Source of the DNA: Actinomycetes bacterium
GTDB lineage: Bacteria > Actinomycetota > Actinomycetes > Actinomycetales > Dermatophilaceae
Length of the DNA stretch: 16,937 bases
Reading direction: 5' to 3'
Assembly: GCA_023420415.1 (NCBI GenBank)
Contig: JAEZWF010000022.1
Coordinates: 1-16,937 of the forward strand
This document shows positions 13,231 to 16,937 of this stretch, in pieces. The notes beneath the pieces are model-generated. The model made no database searches. It was not told where the DNA came from and was given only the letters and a program-made list of their open reading frames with translations. The position numbers and the translations under genes were made by a program. Every line of letters starts with the position of its first letter. Positions within the stretch are counted from its first letter, which is position 1.

Positions 13231-14349
13231 ATGATCGTGTTCGACGGCGTGACCAAGAAGTACCCCGATGGCACAGTCGCCGTCCACGACCTCACCCTTG
13301 AGGCACCCACCGGCAAGATCACCGTGCTCGTCGGCCCCTCCGGCTGCGGCAAGACGACCTCGTTGCGCATGGTCAACCGGATGATCGAGCCGAGCTCGGG
13401 CACCATCACCCTGGACGGCAAGGACACCGGTCGCATGAAGGCGTCCGACCTTCGCCGCGGCATCGGCTACGTCATCCAGCACGCCGGGCTCTTCCCCAAC
13501 CGCACCGTCCTCGACAACGTCGAGACCGTGCCGCGGCTCGTGGGAATGGGCAAGAAGGAGACGCGTGACCGGGCCATGGAGCTGCTGGAGCGTGTCGGCC
13601 TGGGCGCGGACTACGCCAAGCGCTACCCCTCCCAGCTCTCCGGTGGCCAGCAGCAGCGCGTCGGCGTCGCTCGGGCGCTGGCGGCTGACCCGCCCGTGAT
13701 GCTGATGGACGAGCCGTTCAGCGCGGTCGACCCGGTGGTGCGCGACCAGCTCCAGGACGAGTTCCTGCGCCTGCAGGACGACCTCGGCAAGACCATCATC
13801 TTCGTCACCCACGACATCGACGAGGCCATCAAGATGGGCGACCAGGTCGCCGTCATGCGCGTCGGTGGCTACCTCGCCCAGCTGGCCGAGCCGGCATACC
13901 TCCTCGCCCACCCGGTCGACGACTTCGTGGCCGACTTCGTCGGGCGCGACCGCGGCTACCGCGGGCTGTCGTTCCAGCCCGCACCACGGCTTCCGCTCGC
14001 CTCGGAGCGCACCGTCACCCTCGGCGAGTCCGCCGCCGACGTCGATGACGACTGGGTGCTCGTGGTCGACGGTGACAACCACCCGCTGGGCTGGGTCGAG
14101 CCCCGCCGCATCGACGGCGAGGTCACCAGCGAACGGCTCCACCGCGGCGGCACCGTCGCCCGCGCCAACGGGCCACTGCGCGCGGTCCTCGACGCGGCCC
14201 TGTCCAGCCCCAGCCGGCGCGGCGTCGTCGTCGACGACTCGGGCGCCCTCGTCGGCACGGTCCGCCCGCACGAGGTGCTGACCGCGATCGAGGAGGCCGA
14301 GCGCCCCCTTGTGGAGAACCCCGACAACCCCGGGGCGCCGGCGGCCTGA
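13231..14349 (+). CDS. OpuC/ProU-type ABC transporter ATPase with C-terminal CBS-like region
   Basis: A 372-aa cytoplasmic ATPase energising uptake of a quaternary amine (glycine betaine, choline, carnitine or similar). Walker A G35PSGCGKTT, Q-loop VIQHAGLF (81-88), signature LSGGQQQR (136-143), Walker B VMLMDE (156-161) and His194 are intact. Residues after about 250 form a single CBS-like region (DDDWVLVVDGDNHPLGWV, RRGVVVDDSGALVGTVRPHEVL), which in OpuA-type ATPases senses ionic strength or nucleotide. ATG 13231 is preferred over TTG 13222, because the latter overlaps the -10 element. One base separates it from the first permease gene. Confidence 0.93.
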   Translation: MIVFDGVTKKYPDGTVAVHDLTLEAPTGKITVLVGPSGCGKTTSLRMVNRMIEPSSGTITLDGKDTGRMKASDLRRGIGYVIQHAGLFPNRTVLDNVETVPRLVGMGKKETRDRAMELLERVGLGADYAKRYPSQLSGGQQQRVGVARALAADPPVMLMDEPFSAVDPVVRDQLQDEFLRLQDDLGKTIIFVTHDIDEAIKMGDQVAVMRVGGYLAQLAEPAYLLAHPVDDFVADFVGRDRGYRGLSFQPAPRLPLASERTVTLGESAADVDDDWVLVVDGDNHPLGWVEPRRIDGEVTSERLHRGGTVARANGPLRAVLDAALSSPSRRGVVVDDSGALVGTVRPHEVLTAIEEAERPLVENPDNPGAPAA

Positions 14350-14350
14350 C

Positions 14351-14998
14351 ATGACCTGGTTCATCGACCATCTGGGCGACGTCTGGAACCTCGGGCGCCA
14401 GCACGCCGTGCTGGCCGGGCTGCCCCTGGTGCTCGGGCTGCTGATCGCCCTGCCACTCGGCTGGCTCGCGCGCCGGTTCCGGTGGCTCTACGCCCCGTTC
14501 ACCGCCGGGTTCGGGCTGCTCTACACGATCCCCAGCCTGGCTCTCTTCGTGATCCTTCCGCTCGTCACGGGCCGCGGCATCCTCGATCCCTTCAACGTCA
14601 TCGTCGCGATGACCCTCTACACCGTGGCGCTGCTGGTGCGCACCGTCGCCGACGGGCTCGGCTCGGTGCCGAGCGCGGTGACCAACGCCGCCACGGCCAT
14701 GGGCTACACGCCGGGGAAGCGGTTCTTCGCCGTCGAGCTGCCCCTGGCCGTGCCCGTCATCTCGGCCGGGCTGCGGGTCGCGGCGGTCAGCAACGTCAGC
14801 ATCGTCAGCGTCGGCACCGTCATCGGCGTGCAGCAGCTCGGCTTGTTCTTCAGTGACGGCTTCAACCGGCAGTTCTACGACCCCATCGTCGTCGGCATCG
14901 TGGCCTGCATCGTCCTTGCGCTGATCTTCGACGCCGTGATCCTCGTCGTGACGAGACTGCTCACACCGTGGCTGCGCGTGACGGGAGCCCGCGCATGA
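14351..14998 (+). CDS. OpuC/ProU-type ABC transporter permease (first)
   Basis: A 215-aa permease with about five or six membrane helices. The EAA-type coupling loop AATAMGYTPGKRFFAVELP (113-131) contacts the ATPase. TIPSLALFVILP (59-70) is the conserved core of OpuC-type permeases. ATG 14351 follows the ATPase stop by one base and the ORF overlaps the second permease by 4 bp (ATGA), so the genes are translationally coupled. The two different permeases presumably form a heterodimeric channel. Confidence 0.93.
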   Translation: MTWFIDHLGDVWNLGRQHAVLAGLPLVLGLLIALPLGWLARRFRWLYAPFTAGFGLLYTIPSLALFVILPLVTGRGILDPFNVIVAMTLYTVALLVRTVADGLGSVPSAVTNAATAMGYTPGKRFFAVELPLAVPVISAGLRVAAVSNVSIVSVGTVIGVQQLGLFFSDGFNRQFYDPIVVGIVACIVLALIFDAVILVVTRLLTPWLRVTGARA

Positions 14999-15801
14999 TC
15001 GCCTCGACCTGGCAGTGGCTGACCGACCCGGTGAACTGGTCGGGCCCGGGCTCGATCCCGGACCAGATCGTCACCCACCTCTGGTACTGCGCCATCGCAC
15101 TCTTCACTGCATCGCTCATCGCCATCCCGGCGGGCCTGGCCATCGGGCACACGGGGCGGGGGCGGTTCTTCGGGGTCAACCTCGCCGCGGCCGCCCGCGC
15201 CATCCCGAGCCTGGGCCTGCTCTTCCTCATGGTGCTGTGGCTGTTCCCGAAGTTCTCGGGCAGCTCCGGCTCTGCCGCCTTCGTGGTGCCCAGCCTCATC
15301 GTGCTCGCCGTGCTGGCCATCCCACCGATCCTCGCCGGCGCCTACGCCGGCGTCGAAGGTGTGGACCCGGCCGCCCGCGACGCGGCCAAGGGGATGGGCA
15401 TGACGGGGCTGCAGGTGCTGCGCCGAGTCGAGATCCCGAACGCCATGCCGCTGATCTTCTCCGGTTTCCGTTCGGCCACCCTGCAGGTCATCGCCACCGC
15501 GACGCTGGCTGCGGTGGTCGGCGCCGACGGCCTGGGCCGATTCCTCATCGACGGCCAGAAGATCCGTGACTACCCCCAGATGGCCGGCGGTTCCCTCGTC
15601 GTCGCCCTCCTCGCCCTCGCCGTCGACCTGCTGCTGGGTGTCATCCAGCGGTATGCCGTGTCGCCCGGCCTCACGGGCCGGCGCACCTCGGCGTCGCGTC
15701 GGGGTCGCGTGGACACCCCGGCGTCCACCGACCGGTCAAATACCCCCCTTGATGTAGAGATTTCCGATCCGCGGCGTACCGTGGACAGCCAACCCAGTTG
15801 A
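14995..15801 (+). CDS. OpuC/ProU-type ABC transporter permease (second)
   Basis: A 268-aa permease paralogous to its neighbour. Hydrophobic helices run to about 222, with RAIPSLGLLFLMVLW (68-82) matching the OpuC core and the EAA loop at 130-149 (AAKGMGMTGLQVLRRVEIPN). The last 45 residues (GRRTSASRR onward) form a hydrophilic tail beyond the usual family end, encoded by less GC-rich DNA; it may be dispensable or reflect a displaced stop. The start overlaps the first permease by ATGA. The stop is 38 bp before the binding-protein gene. Confidence 0.93.
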   Translation: MIASTWQWLTDPVNWSGPGSIPDQIVTHLWYCAIALFTASLIAIPAGLAIGHTGRGRFFGVNLAAAARAIPSLGLLFLMVLWLFPKFSGSSGSAAFVVPSLIVLAVLAIPPILAGAYAGVEGVDPAARDAAKGMGMTGLQVLRRVEIPNAMPLIFSGFRSATLQVIATATLAAVVGADGLGRFLIDGQKIRDYPQMAGGSLVVALLALAVDLLLGVIQRYAVSPGLTGRRTSASRRGRVDTPASTDRSNTPLDVEISDPRRTVDSQPS

Positions 15802-15839
15802 CGGGCCGTCCGTCGACCCTCCGGGAGGAACAGAAACCC

Positions 15840-16775
15840 ATGAAGCTCAAGCGAATCAGCGTGACCGTGGCTGTCGTGGCCGCTCTGCTCGGCACGGCCG
15901 CCTGCGGTGGCTCCGGTGGCGGCGACCCGCTCGCCACCGGCTCGTCCAGTTCGGGCGGTGGCGGTGGCGACAGCAGCGCCATCACCGTCGGCTCGGCTGA
16001 CTTCCCCGAGAGCGCCCTGCTCGCTGAGATCTACGCCGGAGCCCTCGAGGCCAAGGGCGTCAAGGTCGACAAGAAGCTCAACATCGGCGCGCGCGAGGCC
16101 TACATCCCGGCCCTGCAGGACGGCTCGATCGACCTGATCCCCGAGTACACCGGTGTGCTGCGCGACTACTTCAAGAAGGACATGCCGGGCAAGGACTCCG
16201 AGGCGGTCTACACCGAGCTCAAGCAGGTCCTCCCCAACACCCTCACCGTGCTCGACAAGTCGGCGGCCGAGGACAAGGACGCCCTCGTCATGAAGAAGTC
16301 CAAGGCCGACGAGCTGGGCGTGAAGTCCATCGCCGACCTCAAGGGCAAGAGCCAGGACCTCGTCGTGGGTGGCCCGCCGGAGTGGAAGACGCGCATCACC
16401 GGCCTGGTCGGGTTCAAGCAGATCTACGGCCTGGAGTTCAAGCAGTTCCGTCCGCTCGACGCCGGTGGCCCGCTCACCCTGCAGGCGTTGAAGAACGGCC
16501 AGATCGACGCCGGTGACATCTTCACCACCGACCCCAACATCGAGACCGCCGACCTCGTCGCGCTCGAGGACCCGAAGAACATGTTCGCCGCGCAGAACGT
16601 CGTCCCGCTCATCACCAAGTCCAAGAGCAACGACACCGTCGCGGGCGCCCTCAACGCCGTGTCGGCCAAGCTCGACACCGAGACGCTGACCACGCTGCTC
16701 AAGCAGGTCGTCGTCGACAAGAAGGACGCCGACGTGGTCGCCAAGGACTGGCTCAGCCAGGCCGGTCTCAGCTGA
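15840..16775 (+). CDS. OpuAC/ProX-type substrate-binding lipoprotein
   Basis: A 311-aa lipoprotein delivering substrate to the two permeases. The signal peptide ends at lipobox GTAAC with Cys22, followed by a Gly/Ser-rich tether (23-57). The OpuAC fold begins ITVGSADFPESALLAEIYAGALE; DLIPEYTGVL carries the conserved Glu-Tyr of quaternary-amine binders, and QIDAGDIFTTDP is the family's hinge/second-lobe motif. GGAGGAA lies 9 nt before ATG 15840. It is the last gene of the operon. The binding residues cannot be assigned well enough to choose among glycine betaine, choline, carnitine or ergothioneine. Confidence 0.92.
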   Translation: MKLKRISVTVAVVAALLGTAACGGSGGGDPLATGSSSSGGGGGDSSAITVGSADFPESALLAEIYAGALEAKGVKVDKKLNIGAREAYIPALQDGSIDLIPEYTGVLRDYFKKDMPGKDSEAVYTELKQVLPNTLTVLDKSAAEDKDALVMKKSKADELGVKSIADLKGKSQDLVVGGPPEWKTRITGLVGFKQIYGLEFKQFRPLDAGGPLTLQALKNGQIDAGDIFTTDPNIETADLVALEDPKNMFAAQNVVPLITKSKSNDTVAGALNAVSAKLDTETLTTLLKQVVVDKKDADVVAKDWLSQAGLS

Positions 16776-16800
16776 CCGGGACCGACCCCGACCCACGCTC

Positions 16801-16846
16801 GAGGCGAGGTATGCCGCGCAGCCGGCTGCGCGGCATACCTCGCCTC
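16801..16846. terminator. 46-bp perfect palindrome, terminator of the ABC operon
   Basis: The arm 16801-16823 is the exact reverse complement of 16824-16846 (centre GCCGGC), 25 bp after the stop of the binding-protein gene. Each arm contains one copy of the recurring octamer GTATGCCG/CGGCATAC. No T-tract follows, and the symmetry makes it equally usable from either side. Confidence 0.75.
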
Positions 16847-16886
16847 TTGCTCGGCCACACCACACGTCGAAGGGCCCGGTGGCGCT

Positions 16887-16931
16887 CCCCCCCGAGCGCC
16901 CCCCCGCCCGTCGTGCTGGCCCGCCCCCCCC
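16887..16931. repeat. C-homopolymer tract region at the window end
   Basis: Runs of 7, 7 and 8 C lie at 16887-16893, 16899-16905 and 16924-16931, and CCCCCCCGAGC is repeated at 16887-16897 and 16925-16935. The minus strand therefore has several G-runs and could form a G-quadruplex. No gene is supportable in 16847-16937. Confidence 0.7.
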
Positions 16932-16937
16932 GAGCCG

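Larger units (their letters stand above)
872..16838. repeat. dispersed octamer CGGCATAC / GTATGCCG, 19 copies
   Basis: CGGCATAC on the plus strand starts at 872, 2124, 3334, 6203, 7935, 8620, 12459, 12884, 13892 and 16831. GTATGCCG starts at 1011, 2395, 4585, 7233, 9872, 11287, 11904, 15651 and 16809. Copies occur in coding DNA in all three frames, in a divergent promoter gap (2124) and in a terminator. The entry spans the first to last copy; the DNA between them is the genes listed above. Confidence 0.85.

Noticed and set aside
13158..13463. Longer N-terminus for the ammonia-lyase homologue (up to 102 extra residues)
   Set aside because: It would overlap the 5' end of the divergent ATPase gene; the extra residues look like antisense ABC sequence, and a -10 box supports GTG 13157.
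15570..16865. 431-aa open frame on the minus strand opposite the binding-protein gene
   Set aside because: Antisense shadow that runs through the terminator palindrome and two genes; no domain or ribosome-binding site.

Overview
This 16.9 kb window is very GC-rich (about 70%) and reads as the chromosome of a free-living actinobacterium. The evidence is an actinobacterial-type FadE5 acyl-CoA dehydrogenase, a bifunctional-type dCTP deaminase close to the mycobacterial enzyme, a DsbA/VKOR disulfide pair, GTG and TTG starts, and several apparently leaderless genes. A family such as Intrasporangiaceae is possible, but that is a guess. No transposase, integrase, phage gene or CRISPR array is visible.

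Layout. 72-1952 (minus) is a FadE5-like acyl-CoA dehydrogenase with two operator-like dyads upstream. 2141-2707 is a DUF6584-type protein with a C-terminal membrane anchor, followed by an intrinsic terminator. 2841-4158 is a thiol-oxidation pair: a membrane-anchored DsbA-like thioredoxin-fold protein overlapping a VKOR-family membrane oxidoreductase. 4173-5047 holds a CXC-containing ArsR/SmtB repressor and a small lipoprotein of unknown function. 5052-5221 is a regulatory gap with a three-copy repeat, a 23-bp-stem hairpin and a second dyad, in front of a wHTH regulator/MFS exporter pair (5222-7119). 7130-10038 looks like a copper trio: a small membrane protein with a Cys/His/Met-rich loop, a CopC-like protein, and a PepSY-domain membrane protein.

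10039-10458 is a structured non-coding stretch: a terminator hairpin, short tandem repeats, a large bidirectional terminator, tRNA-Gly(CCC) on the minus strand, and a perfect 24-bp palindrome abutting the tRNA 5' end. dcd (10459-11034) and an alpha/beta hydrolase (11099-11716) follow. The hydrolase converges with an 11-bp overlap on a histidine/aromatic ammonia-lyase homologue (11706-13157, minus). That homologue is divergent from a complete OpuC/ProU-type quaternary-amine ABC transporter operon (13231-16775: ATPase with CBS-like tail, two permeases, binding lipoprotein). The operon ends at a 46-bp perfect palindromic terminator.

Most notable observations. (1) The ammonia-lyase homologue has Gly-Thr-Gly where the MIO-forming Ala-Ser-Gly should be, and it sits next to a quaternary-amine importer. 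Import and lyase cleavage of a trimethylammonium amino acid, such as an ergothioneine/hercynine-type betaine, is a testable idea. (2) The octamer CGGCATAC/GTATGCCG occurs 19 times in both orientations and in all reading frames, against about 0.6 expected by composition, and every GCATAC in the window lies inside it. (3) tRNA-Gly is bracketed by two large perfect inverted repeats, one of which appears to be its whole 5' leader.
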